A stretch of DNA of 64,000 bases from Allopusillimonas sp008369125 (lineage in GTDB: Bacteria; Pseudomonadota; Gammaproteobacteria; Burkholderiales; Burkholderiaceae_B). The notes beneath the pieces are model-generated. The model did not search any database and was not told the origin of the DNA. It worked only from the letters and a program-made list of their open reading frames with translations. Positions within the stretch are counted from its first letter, which is position 1. Every line of letters starts with the position of its first letter. Positions 52,495-60,901 of the stretch are shown in pieces. Where the stretch lies: positions 434,001 through 498,000 of the forward strand of contig NZ_VOAY01000003.1 in the NCBI RefSeq assembly GCF_008369125.1. Reading direction: 5' to 3'. The translations under genes were made by a program, and so were the position numbers.

Positions 52495-55266
52495 GTGGCT
52501 CAAATCAAATATTGGTTGTTCGCAGGTTTCCTGCTCGCATTGGTGCTTATTGGAGCATTCAACCCCGCTCGCGCCCAGGCCATAGACCTTGCTCCTTTTG
52601 ATGCTGGCCAGCCGCTTATCGGTGGCATGCAAATACTTAAAGAGCAGCCGGGCAGGGCCTTGAGCGTTGCCGATCTGGCAAACGCTCACGGTTGGCAGCC
52701 GGCCTCACCCGGCAATGTATCGTCCGTGCTGCGCGCTTCCACGACCTGGCTCACAGAGACAGTCAGCAACAATAGCCCCGAGCCAATTACGCGATGGATT
52801 AGCGTGGGGTACTGGCGGCTTGCCGATGTGCAAATGTTTTTGCTTGACCCTTTAACGGGCCAGGTACAGTCACACATGCATGCCGGGCTGAAGCAACCAG
52901 GCTCAGCACGCCCCTTGACTTTGCCGACAATGGAATCGGTGTTTCCCATTGAGCTTGAGCCAGGCCAGCAAGTTCAGATGGTGCTGCGTGTTCAAAGCGG
53001 CGGTTGGCGCACCATCGCGGTTGAATCATGGTCGCCATCCAGTTATCTGAGCGCCCTGCAGCAAACACGCATGCTGCACAGCGTAATAGCCGGCATAGCA
53101 CTAGCATCAATTTTTTTATTACTGCTCTCCCGACAACGGCTATATGTACTGTTGGCTACGTGGCTGGCGATTGCAATAGCCTCCGTTACGCTCAACCTTG
53201 GGTACGGGATACCGGTGCTGTCGGCCTGGCTGCCCGGCAAGTCGCTGTCGGCACTGGTTGCGACACTGGCGTTCTGGAATAGTTTATTTCTGGTTCTGAT
53301 ATCCGCTGTCATCCTGGGCTTAGATAAAAGAGATTTCTGGCGTCGCGTACTGGCTGGCATCCTCGTCATCTCAGTGACATGCTCGGCACTGTTCTTTTTT
53401 ATAGACACACTTTGGGTCAGGCGCATTCTGACCATTGCGCTGTTGGCATTATTGGCCGTATTGCCTATCATGCTGTGGTCGGCGCGTCACCGCATACCTC
53501 ACTCCAGCAGCCGTCTCATGGTAGTGCTGCTGGGCCTGGCATGGGCATCACAGGCCATTCGCGTCGTGGCATTTGCTACAAACTGGCTTGTAGATTACGA
53601 AAAGCCCATTTATCTGGCCAATGTTTACAGCCAGGTGGCAATATTGCTGCTCATCATTGGTCATGTGGCACAGCGTCAGCGAGAGCGCGAGCGACAGATG
53701 GAGCACCGGGCAAAATCTCTGGAGCGCGATCAGCGCGTGCAGCTTGAAACGCTGGTCAGGCAACGCACAACCGAGCTTGAGCACAGCATGCTGGCCGCCC
53801 AAGAAGCCACTAAAGCCAAGACCGAATTTTTAAGGCATGTTGGCCACGACTTACGCTCACCGATGGCAACCATTATGGGCTACACAGAGATGCTGCAGGC
53901 CAGAATCGTGACAGGGAGCGAAGCGAGCAGACTGGCTGTAATTCATCGCACGACTGATCACATGCTTAACGTAATTGATGATCTTATCGACTATACCCAT
54001 GATGCCGGCAAAGACCGTATTGATCCACAGCCTGTTTACACAGGCTGGCTCATTGACTTGATTGCACAGCAGGCCAGAGCCTTGGCAGAGACCAATGCCA
54101 ACCAGTTTGTGCTGAAGGTAGAAAATGCCTTGCCTGCAGTCATTATTGTGGACGGCAAACGATTACGGCGCATACTTTTAAGCTTGCTCGACAATTCTGC
54201 CAAATTTACCCACGATGGCCAAATTGTGCTCCACATACGATGCCAGCTTGGCGCCAATCCCGATCAGGTCAGTATGCATTTCATGGTCGGTGATACGGGT
54301 TGCGGCATAGATTCAGATGAGCAAGCCAAACTCTTCCTACCGTTCTTCAGAGGCCGCAGTAGCCAAGGCTCGCCAGGCCTGGGTCTGGGCTTGCGCTTAG
54401 CATCGACGTGGGTACAGCACATGGGTGGCACGCTCCATGTAAATAGCCAACCAAACCACGGCACCGAAGTCACCATCGAGCTGTCTTTCCCTATTGGGCA
54501 AGAGCGTGACGTCCAGCCGTCCGAGACCTTGGGTTTGCCTCCGGTCGACATCAAGGGTAACGGACGCAGACTGTGGCTGGTCGAAGATATACCCGAGGTG
54601 CGTGAGTTTCTGGCCGATTGGTTAAATCGCCACGGCTTTGTCGTGCTCCAGTCACCCGATGGGGCGGCATTTATTAAGACAATGCAGACAACAGCCGAGG
54701 CGCCCCCCAGCGCGGTGCTGACAGACTATTCCATGCCCGGTGCAGGCGGCGACGCCGTACTGGCCGCCGTGCGCCTGCACTGGCCTGATGTGCCGGTACT
54801 GTTGCTCTCGGCACACATCACAGCGCGATCGTCATCCGATCAGGCGCTGACACCGGGTTTCGACGCGTTCCTGCCCAAGCCCATTGACTTCAGCATACTG
54901 GCCGGCGAACTCTCCAGACTACTAGACCCCGACAACACGTTGCTCAAGCCATCTTCAAAAGACGTGCTACTCACGGATGAAAGCACCAACCATGAAAGCA
55001 CACCGTCACACGTAACCCCGCAATCACCTCACAGTCAACACACGCGTGCCACAGCGGGCGCGCAGCACGATGCAGCACCGCCCCAAGCCCGGCTGGCCGA
55101 GCTGTCCCGCCTTGTCGAAGAAGGGGCCCTGACCGACATTGAGGATTGGGCACAAACACTGCGTACTGACTTACCTGAGCACGCACAGTTTGCTTTGGAG
55201 GTGGAGCGTCTGGTCGAAGACCTGGACCTGCACGCACTGAATAAGCTTATTGCGCAAAGCCAATAA
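52495..55266 (+). CDS. hybrid sensor histidine kinase with 7TM-DISM sensor
   Basis: This 923-residue protein starts at GTG without a strong ribosome site. It has a signal peptide (1-28), a periplasmic sensor domain (about 30-185, 7TMR-DISM type), seven hydrophobic helices (about 190-395), and a coiled coil (about 396-440). HisKA follows with phospho-His H451 (HDLRSP), then HATPase with N567, DTGCGI (600-605) and GLGLGL. The receiver domain has acidic pair E697/D698, phospho-acceptor D744 and K795. The last 80 or so residues may be a phosphotransfer-like helix set, but no clear HPt His motif is seen. No separate response regulator is adjacent. Confidence 0.9.
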   Translation: MAQIKYWLFAGFLLALVLIGAFNPARAQAIDLAPFDAGQPLIGGMQILKEQPGRALSVADLANAHGWQPASPGNVSSVLRASTTWLTETVSNNSPEPITRWISVGYWRLADVQMFLLDPLTGQVQSHMHAGLKQPGSARPLTLPTMESVFPIELEPGQQVQMVLRVQSGGWRTIAVESWSPSSYLSALQQTRMLHSVIAGIALASIFLLLLSRQRLYVLLATWLAIAIASVTLNLGYGIPVLSAWLPGKSLSALVATLAFWNSLFLVLISAVILGLDKRDFWRRVLAGILVISVTCSALFFFIDTLWVRRILTIALLALLAVLPIMLWSARHRIPHSSSRLMVVLLGLAWASQAIRVVAFATNWLVDYEKPIYLANVYSQVAILLLIIGHVAQRQRERERQMEHRAKSLERDQRVQLETLVRQRTTELEHSMLAAQEATKAKTEFLRHVGHDLRSPMATIMGYTEMLQARIVTGSEASRLAVIHRTTDHMLNVIDDLIDYTHDAGKDRIDPQPVYTGWLIDLIAQQARALAETNANQFVLKVENALPAVIIVDGKRLRRILLSLLDNSAKFTHDGQIVLHIRCQLGANPDQVSMHFMVGDTGCGIDSDEQAKLFLPFFRGRSSQGSPGLGLGLRLASTWVQHMGGTLHVNSQPNHGTEVTIELSFPIGQERDVQPSETLGLPPVDIKGNGRRLWLVEDIPEVREFLADWLNRHGFVVLQSPDGAAFIKTMQTTAEAPPSAVLTDYSMPGAGGDAVLAAVRLHWPDVPVLLLSAHITARSSSDQALTPGFDAFLPKPIDFSILAGELSRLLDPDNTLLKPSSKDVLLTDESTNHESTPSHVTPQSPHSQHTRATAGAQHDAAPPQARLAELSRLVEEGALTDIEDWAQTLRTDLPEHAQFALEVERLVEDLDLHALNKLIAQSQ

Positions 55267-55331
55267 GGACGCGGGTTTAGTGGGGATAACCCGAGGTACA
55301 CTGCCTTATCGTCGATGATACGATCAAACTT

Positions 55332-55352
55332 GAGCCCGGCCATTTCGGGCTC
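55332..55352 (+). terminator. stem-loop after the sensor kinase gene
   Basis: GAGCCCG (55332-55338) pairs perfectly with CGGGCTC (55346-55352) around GCCATTT and is followed by TCTGCATTT. It lies 65 bases after the kinase stop and 40 bases before the binding-protein start. It could end the kinase transcript or be a leader hairpin of the next gene. Confidence 0.45.
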
Positions 55353-55391
55353 TCTGCATTTATCCCACAACTAAAATTTCTGGAGACATGT

Positions 55392-56603
55392 ATGTCCCGT
55401 CTTGGCACCTTGCTATTGGGTTGCTCGTTGGCCTTGTCCGCGTTTTCTGTACACGCCAATACCCCCTTGAAACCACGTATTGGCATTCTCACTGACATGT
55501 CGGGCACGTACTCTGATATTTCCGGAAAAGGCTCGGCCGTCGCCGCACAAATGGCTGTCGAGGATTTCGCCGCCCAATACCCCGACGTGCAGGCAGACGT
55601 CGTATCGGGCGACCACCAGAACAAAACCGACGTAGGCATGAGCTTGGCGCGTGACTGGATCGACAACCAGGGCGTCGACGTTATTGCAGAGCTGACGACT
55701 TCTTCGGTTGCACTTGCAGCACAACGCCTCACTACAGACAAAGACAAGCTGCTACTGATTACCGGCGCAGGGTCATCAGACCTTACGGGAAAAAGCTGCA
55801 CGCCCAACACCATCGCCTGGGTCTATGACACGTTCGCCACCGCAAACGGCACAGGCCGCGCCGTCGTCAAGCAAGGCGGAAAAACATGGTTCATGCTAAC
55901 GGTCGACTATGCCTTTGGCGAAGCGCTGGAGCGTGATGCGGTTGACGCCGTAACGTCTGCTGGCGGCACCATTGTGGGGTCGGCGCGGCACCCGCTCAGC
56001 ACCTCTGATTTGTCTTCTCAAATTTTCTCGGCCATCGCTTCAAAAGCCCAGATTATCGGCCTGGCTCATGCGGGCGGCGACCTGATCACGGCCATCAAGC
56101 AAGCCAAAGAATTTGGCGTGGCCAAAGCAGGGCAAAACCTTGCCGCACTGCTTATCTATATCTCAGACGTGCACGCCATCGGGCTGGACGCAGCGCAAGG
56201 CCTATATCTGACCACCGGGTTTTACTGGGACCAGAATGATGAGTCACGCGAGTGGTCCAAGCGATTTTTCGAACGCACTCAGCGCATGCCAACCATGGCG
56301 CAGGCGGGTGTGTACTCAGGCGTTATGCATTACCTGAAGGCGGTACAAGAAACCGGCACCAAAGATACAGCGACAGTGCGCAAGAAAATGGGCGACACGC
56401 GCATACACGACATGTTCACCAAAGATGGCTACATCCGTGCAGACGGTCGCATGATGCATGATCTGTATCTGGCACAGGTAAAAACGCCGGAAGAGTCCAA
56501 ATACCCATGGGATTACTACAACATCGTGGGAACGATTCCTGCCGAAGATGCTTTCCGCTCAGTAGAGAAAAGCGAGTGCGGCTTGCTGGCCAAGGCGAAG
56601 TAA
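55392..56603 (+). CDS. ABC transporter substrate-binding protein (branched-chain amino acid/amide type), orphan
   Basis: The protein has 403 residues with a signal peptide (MSRLGTLLLGCSLALSAFS, cleavage after VHA). PRIGILTDMSGTYSDISGKGS, then VVSGDHQNKTDVG, match the type I periplasmic-binding fold of LivJ-like proteins. The ribosome site CTGGAGACATGT is close to the ATG. No permease or ATPase genes are nearby, so it is an orphan that must share a transporter encoded elsewhere or present ligand to a sensor; the adjacent hybrid kinase has a periplasmic domain. Its 3' end converges with the dioxygenase gene. Confidence 0.9.
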   Translation: MSRLGTLLLGCSLALSAFSVHANTPLKPRIGILTDMSGTYSDISGKGSAVAAQMAVEDFAAQYPDVQADVVSGDHQNKTDVGMSLARDWIDNQGVDVIAELTTSSVALAAQRLTTDKDKLLLITGAGSSDLTGKSCTPNTIAWVYDTFATANGTGRAVVKQGGKTWFMLTVDYAFGEALERDAVDAVTSAGGTIVGSARHPLSTSDLSSQIFSAIASKAQIIGLAHAGGDLITAIKQAKEFGVAKAGQNLAALLIYISDVHAIGLDAAQGLYLTTGFYWDQNDESREWSKRFFERTQRMPTMAQAGVYSGVMHYLKAVQETGTKDTATVRKKMGDTRIHDMFTKDGYIRADGRMMHDLYLAQVKTPEESKYPWDYYNIVGTIPAEDAFRSVEKSECGLLAKAK

Positions 56604-56623
56604 GGCCTGGACGACCCTAACAG

Positions 56624-56654
56624 GGGTGGGGCTGCAATAGAGCAGCGCCCACCC
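56624..56654 (+). terminator. GC-rich stem-loop between convergent genes
   Basis: GGGTGGGGCTGC (56624-56635) pairs with GCAGCGCCCACCC (56642-56654), with one bulged base and a six-base loop. It begins 21 bases after the binding-protein stop and 29 bases before the 3' end of the dioxygenase gene on the other strand, so it may serve both. Confidence 0.5.
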
Positions 56655-56682
56655 ATTTCGCAGACTGCTTCGGGGTGATCGG

Positions 56683-57267
56683 TCAGACTTGGCTGGCCCA
56701 CAAATTGGGCACCATGGCGTTTGAGTAGCCGGACACAAACGCTTTCTGCGCCCCCGTGTCCGCGTCGTACACACTGCGTTGTATACGGCCGATATTGCCG
56801 CCATACAAATGGATGCTGATCGACACCTGGTCATCATAAGCATTGCTGACCCGATGAATATCGCCTATTGAAGGCGACACACAGGCGACCTCACCCGGCT
56901 GCAATATGTGCTGTGCACCGTCAGGCTCAATGCCTTGCCCAGTCAGGCGAAAAGGCTCATTGACCTCAGCGCCACGCAACATACCAATAACGCCCCAGAC
57001 CGTATGGTCATGTATTGGCGTTGTTTGCCCCGGCCCCCATACAAAGCTGACCAGCGAAAACCGATCTTGCGGATCTCCGTACAACAGTTGCTGCTGGTAG
57101 TACTGGGGGTGTGGAAGCGCCATATCTGCCGGCAGCCAATCGTCTTTAGCAACCAGTGCGGCAATTAGCGGCACGGCCTGTTCGAGTAGCTGAGGTTCAT
57201 TCAGGTTGCCTTGCTCGACCAGCGCACTCAAGGCTTCAACGGTATCGAGCAGTTTCGTGTTTTCCAT
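56683..57267 (-). CDS. thiol dioxygenase, probable 3-mercaptopropionate type
   Basis: The protein has 194 residues from ATG 57267 with an AGGAGGCAAT site. The cupin iron ligands are H86 and H88 (PIHDHTVWG) and H138 (GDIHRV). Aligned without gaps to rat cysteine dioxygenase around the first two His, Arg60 is replaced by Gln60 (YQQQLLY) and the crosslinking Cys93 by Val. Gln at this site is the mark of 3-mercaptopropionate dioxygenases. The product would be 3-sulfinopropionate. The gene follows a CoA-transferase and an enoyl-CoA hydratase, which fits sulfinate catabolism through a CoA ester. Confidence 0.85.
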   Translation of the reverse strand: MENTKLLDTVEALSALVEQGNLNEPQLLEQAVPLIAALVAKDDWLPADMALPHPQYYQQQLLYGDPQDRFSLVSFVWGPGQTTPIHDHTVWGVIGMLRGAEVNEPFRLTGQGIEPDGAQHILQPGEVACVSPSIGDIHRVSNAYDDQVSISIHLYGGNIGRIQRSVYDADTGAQKAFVSGYSNAMVPNLWASQV

Positions 57268-57282
57268 ATTGCCTCCTGGCAT

Positions 57283-57381
57283 GTCGGTGTCTGTGTCAGT
57301 GTCTGTGTCAGTCGGGTTGGCCGTGGCTGTGCTCTGCTGGCGGCAGTTCCAGTTGCGGTTGCGGTTGCGGTTGCGGTTGCC
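57283..57381. repeat. two hexanucleotide repeat blocks, (GTCNGT)5 and GTTCCA(GTTGCG)4GTTGCC
   Basis: The first block at 57283-57312 has five units of GTCNGT. The second, at 57346-57381, has six units, four of them identical (GTTGCG). The gap lies between the enoyl-CoA hydratase stop (57425) and the dioxygenase start (57267), on the minus strand. The dioxygenase frame stays open through the repeats, encoding Asn-Arg and Thr-Asp runs, but the ribosome site just before ATG 57267 argues that they are not translated. Confidence 0.85.
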
Positions 57382-57424
57382 TCCATGATGAGCGGTCGCG
57401 CCCTCAGCCATGTCGCCTGCAAAC

Positions 57425-58144
57425 TTAGCCGCCCAAATATTGACGTATGCGAGCTTTGAAACCAGGTTGTGATGCCGAACGCACCAGAGCAGCCATATCA
57501 GCATCATCGTTATTGATATCAAGAGCCCGGTAAAGGCTTGCGCGAGTCGTAGCGTCGAGTTCAACGGCCTGCTGCGCCGCCTGCGCGATCAAAGCCGGCC
57601 AGTCGCTTTCAACCGCAGCGCGCTCAACAAAACCATAACGCATGGCTTCATCGGCACCAAAACTGCGCGCCGACCCCAGTATGTACAAGGCATTGCCCGG
57701 CCCCACACTATTGCGAAAACGGCGCGTACCCAGCACAAGACCAAATTTAAGCCCTGGCATGCGAAAGCTGGCGTCAGGTGTGCAATAGCGCAGTTTGCAG
57801 GCAGCAAACAAGTCTACCCCTGCACCAAAGTTGCGCCCGTGTGCCAGGCCCACCGTCAGCGCATTGCTGCCCGCCACCTTCTGCAGCAGGGTTTCGATGC
57901 GCACCATGCGCAATACCAGATCGCCTTCGCTCTGCGTTTCATAGTCGGTAAAGTCAAACCCGGCACTCAGGTTTTTACCTTCTCCACGAAACACCAGCAG
58001 TGGTATGTCAGCCTTATGCGCTTTATCGACCTGTTCAATCAAGGCCTCGACCAGTGCCGCCGACAGTGCATTGCGCTTTTCGGGTCGCGAAAGCGTAAAC
58101 GTCCAGCAATTGTTTTGCTTGTCGGTTTTGAGACACTCACCCAT
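57425..58144 (-). CDS. enoyl-CoA hydratase/isomerase-family protein
   Basis: The protein has 239 residues. WTFTLSRPEKRNALSAALV and FRGEGKNLSAGFDFTDY hold the first oxyanion-hole segment; GRNFGAGVDLFAACKLRYC holds the second. In canonical hydratases the two catalytic Glu follow; here the region reads PDASFRMPGLKFGLV, lacking at least the second Glu (usually PEIxLG), so it may be a hydrolase, isomerase or non-hydratase. It starts six bases after the CoA-transferase stop. Its role in the thiol/sulfinate pathway is unknown. Confidence 0.85.
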   Translation of the reverse strand: MGECLKTDKQNNCWTFTLSRPEKRNALSAALVEALIEQVDKAHKADIPLLVFRGEGKNLSAGFDFTDYETQSEGDLVLRMVRIETLLQKVAGSNALTVGLAHGRNFGAGVDLFAACKLRYCTPDASFRMPGLKFGLVLGTRRFRNSVGPGNALYILGSARSFGADEAMRYGFVERAAVESDWPALIAQAAQQAVELDATTRASLYRALDINNDDADMAALVRSASQPGFKARIRQYLGG

Positions 58145-58150
58145 TATTTG

Positions 58151-59314
58151 TCACTCCACCACGTCAGCACGCGTCAGCGCGCCGAGAATCTCTTCGTTAT
58201 GCTCGCCCAAACTGGGTGGGGGCCGCATAACGCCAGCAGTGCGTTCGTTAAACCTGATGGGCGAAACAAATGTTTTAGTCTGGCCACCACCCGGCAGTTC
58301 CAATGGCTGAACCCACTGCATATGCTCGACCTGTACATCGGCCAGTACGTCAGAATACGTGTTGACCGGAGCGCAGGGCACACCCGCTTGACGAAACCGC
58401 TCCAGCCAGACTTCGGCAACATCAGCGATGAAAATATCTTCAAGCATGTCACGCAGCGCTTCCTGATGCGTCGCCCGGTTTATCGTGGTATTAAACCGCC
58501 CGTCTTGCATGAGATCTTCGCGCCCCACAACAGAACACACGGCCTTCCATAATGCGTCATTACCCGCCGCCATACCAAAGTAGCCGCTCTTGCAGCGAAA
58601 TACCTGATAAGGCGCATTGCGCGGGTGGGCCGAACCTAGCTTGACGGGATCTTGGCCGGTGCCAAAGTATTGAGACGTTTGCAGGGCAGCAATACCCAAC
58701 GTGGCACCCAGCATGGAAACATCAATATGTGCGCCCTCACCGCTGGCCTCAGCCTGGCGCAGCGCCGCAGTAACGGAGAATGCGCCATACAGGCCGGCCG
58801 TAAAATCGCACACTGGCACGCCGCACTTTACCGGAGCGCCACCGGTTTCCCCTGTAACACTCATAAGGCCGCTCATGGCCTGCAGGGTAAGATCAAAACC
58901 ACCTTCCTGGCTGCGTGGCCCGCTTTGTCCATAGGCGGAAATTGAGCAATACACCAGCTTCGGGTTTTTTTCTCTCATGGCCTCATAGCCCATGCCGAGC
59001 CGGTCCATGACACCAGGGCGATTGTTCTCGATCAGCACATCAGCCTGTGCAACCAACGCGATGGCCTGTTGGCGCTCTTCCTCAATTTTAAGATTGAGGG
59101 TTACCGACCGCTTGTTGCGGTTGAGAGACGCGAAATTTTCGCTATACCCATTGGTAATAGGCGACCAGCTGCGCAAGGTATCGCCGGTGCCTGGTTGTTC
59201 TATTTTGATAACATCGGCACCCATATCGGCAAGCAACATGCCACAGAAGGGGCCTGCGGCCACATTACAAATTTCAATAACGCGTACGCCTTTCAGCGTG
59301 GATTCCTGATTCAT
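58151..59314 (-). CDS. family III CoA-transferase (CaiB/BaiF), sulfinate-pathway candidate
   Basis: This protein of 387 residues uses ATG 59314, behind GGGGGATAC. LKGVRVIEICNVAAGPFCGMLLADMGADVIKIE and NRNKRSVTLNLKIEEER are family motifs. The catalytic Asp is D170 in VPVCDFTAGLYG. It is the first gene of a set with an enoyl-CoA hydratase and a thiol dioxygenase. In Advenella a family III transferase activates 3-sulfinopropionate with succinyl-CoA; this protein could do the same. The proposal is inference from gene order. Confidence 0.88.
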   Translation of the reverse strand: MNQESTLKGVRVIEICNVAAGPFCGMLLADMGADVIKIEQPGTGDTLRSWSPITNGYSENFASLNRNKRSVTLNLKIEEERQQAIALVAQADVLIENNRPGVMDRLGMGYEAMREKNPKLVYCSISAYGQSGPRSQEGGFDLTLQAMSGLMSVTGETGGAPVKCGVPVCDFTAGLYGAFSVTAALRQAEASGEGAHIDVSMLGATLGIAALQTSQYFGTGQDPVKLGSAHPRNAPYQVFRCKSGYFGMAAGNDALWKAVCSVVGREDLMQDGRFNTTINRATHQEALRDMLEDIFIADVAEVWLERFRQAGVPCAPVNTYSDVLADVQVEHMQWVQPLELPGGGQTKTFVSPIRFNERTAGVMRPPPSLGEHNEEILGALTRADVVE

Positions 59315-59430
59315 GTATCCCCCTGGATTCGGTTGCGCGGCCAGGCCAAGACTACCACCGCGATAACCCATTTGTTCTGAAAGCTGACGACTGCTCCGGG
59401 CAACCATACCACCACTATACGGAACCCTGT

Positions 59431-59443
59431 ATGTAGATTACAT
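59431..59443. promoter_or_regulatory. palindrome ATGTAGATTACAT
   Basis: A perfect 5-base-arm palindrome lies 117-129 bases upstream of the CoA-transferase start. It shares the ATGTA half with the second, longer palindrome 47 bases away, so both may be bound by one regulator. The regulator is not known. Confidence 0.35.
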
Positions 59444-59489
59444 GAACCTGTCAAACAAGGCATGATGGCATCTTGCGTAACGATTCACG

Positions 59490-59507
59490 ACATACGCCAG
59501 CGTATGT
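59490..59507. promoter_or_regulatory. palindrome ACATACGC-CA-GCGTATGT
   Basis: A perfect 8-base-arm palindrome with a two-base centre lies between divergent genes. Its size and symmetry suit a dimeric regulator of the GntR or TetR type. No regulator gene lies next to it. Confidence 0.45.
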
Positions 59508-59733
59508 AATTTTGGACTTTTTAGTAACGAAAGCGAAGAAGCCAGCCGCAACAAGGCCAGGCATATTTATAATTTGACGGCCGCTCAAACGCTCACATAC
59601 TCGTTCACATGCATCAAAAACGTTGTAGTCCGTCATTCAATTGGCCTGCACCGATTACCCCTCTGCACCACAAATAGCCCTTACTGTCGGCAACTGCGCG
59701 TCGCCGGTAACAACCATCCACCTTTCATCTTCA

Positions 59734-60510
59734 ATGCTCAAGTCGACCAGTACACATGTTCGCCCTGCCGGCAGGGCTCTGGCTTTTTTGCTTGGCATAG
59801 GCACTGTGCCGGCAAGTGCCGTCACGCTGCAGATTTCACCGGTCACTGTAGAGCTGGCCCAGGGGCAGAACGGGACCATTTTTACCTTATCCAACCCCGG
59901 CCAAACCCCTATCCATGGACAACTACGCGTGTTCAATTGGGACCAGGTAAACGGTGAAGACGTTTTATCGCCTGCAGAACACATAATCGTCAGCCCCCCC
60001 ATGACACAAATCGCCGCCGGCCAATCTCAGCTTGTGCGGTTGGTCCGGACGGGCCAGGATAAACGCCATAAAGAAGCCAGTTACCGGGTGCTAATTGACG
60101 AAATCATTGATCTGCATACCCAGCCCCCTAACGGTGTTATGGTTCGCATGCGTTATTCAGTGCCTATCTTCCTTGACAATGGGCTCACCCCAGATGATCG
60201 CTCAAACCTGAACTGGACACTGCTTTGCAGGCCAAAACATTGGCAGCTACGCATTGAAAACAAAGGTAATCGACGAGCCCGCATCAGCAACGTGGCGCTT
60301 GAAGATGGCAAAGGGCGCAAGTATGTAATTCAGAAGGGGCTACTTGGGTATGCGCTATCTGGACGTTATCGCACGTGGGATCTCGACATCCCCGTGAACA
60401 CAGTGTTTGGCGCTCAGGCTATTGTCAAAACCACCATCAATGCCAAAGAAAGTATCAATAAAGCCTACGTGCAATGCCCGGCCGCGCCGGCACCAAGAAA
60501 GGCCCGGTAA
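59734..60510 (+). CDS. PapD-like fimbrial chaperone-family protein (Csu-type), orphan
   Basis: The protein has 258 residues from ATG 59734, with a signal peptide (PAGRALAFLLGIGTVPASA). The first domain is immunoglobulin-like (LQISPVTVELAQGQNGTIFTLSN, then QIAAGQSQLVRLVRTG). The segment ASYRVLIDEI is the conserved chaperone strand, and RMRYSVPIFLDN is typical of the Csu/spore-coat-U group. The C-terminal domain (HWQLRIENKGNRRARISNVAL) is complete. No usher or pilin genes are adjacent, so it is an orphan; the small secreted protein convergent to it may be its partner. The start has no strong ribosome site. Confidence 0.83.
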   Translation: MLKSTSTHVRPAGRALAFLLGIGTVPASAVTLQISPVTVELAQGQNGTIFTLSNPGQTPIHGQLRVFNWDQVNGEDVLSPAEHIIVSPPMTQIAAGQSQLVRLVRTGQDKRHKEASYRVLIDEIIDLHTQPPNGVMVRMRYSVPIFLDNGLTPDDRSNLNWTLLCRPKHWQLRIENKGNRRARISNVALEDGKGRKYVIQKGLLGYALSGRYRTWDLDIPVNTVFGAQAIVKTTINAKESINKAYVQCPAAPAPRKAR

Positions 60511-60601
60511 ATACCAAGCGCCAACGCCAGCCGTGCAGCAGGTTGATCAAACAGGCGGCAGCCCACTCATGCAATGAGCAAGTGCTGGCCAAGATAGCGT
60601 A

Positions 60602-60901
60602 CTAAAACTCTATCGTCCACACGGGTGTTTTTAGGCGCGTATCGTCCACAGTCACCCTCATGGGCGGGGGTGTAGAAGGGGAATTGGGCGGCACAATGCG
60701 ATAGCTACGTTTGTGCGTACAACTTACACCGGGTGCAGCATGGCGCGCCGGCGTAACTGAACGCCCGCTGCTCACCTCGCACATATGTTTGACAACGATA
60801 CCTACTTCAAACCTGGCGACATTGCCCGCTTGGGCCGCCGTAGCAGCTGCAATGGCCATCATGGCCAGTGCACCGCAAATGACCTGACTGGGCTTCTTCA
60901 T
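60602..60901 (-). CDS. small secreted protein of unknown family
   Basis: This 99-residue precursor has a Sec signal peptide (MKKPSQVICGALAMMAIAAA, cleavage after AQA). The mature part of about 74 residues has two Cys (HMCEVSS and VSCTHKR) that could form a disulfide, a proline-rich stretch, and a C-terminal strand-like WTIEF. FEVGIVVKHMCEVS resembles the start of spore-coat-U/Csu-type pilins (xVxAxVxxxCxV), but the protein is much shorter. It converges with the chaperone gene. ATG 60901 was chosen for the GGAG six bases upstream. I do not recognise the family. Confidence 0.6.
   Translation of the reverse strand: MKKPSQVICGALAMMAIAAATAAQAGNVARFEVGIVVKHMCEVSSGRSVTPARHAAPGVSCTHKRSYRIVPPNSPSTPPPMRVTVDDTRLKTPVWTIEF

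Larger units (their letters stand above)
59315..59733. other. divergent promoter region with two palindromes
   Basis: This gap lies between the CoA-transferase (minus) and chaperone (plus) genes. It contains the palindromes ATGTA-GAT-TACAT at 59431-59443 and ACATACGC-CA-GCGTATGT at 59490-59507, listed separately. No gene is seen; a frame open from 59641 into the chaperone gene has no ribosome site. Confidence 0.5.

Noticed and set aside
57268..57564. N-terminal extension of the dioxygenase with Asn-Arg and Thr-Asp repeats
   Set aside because: It overlaps the enoyl-CoA hydratase gene and ignores the strong AGGAGG site directly before ATG 57267.
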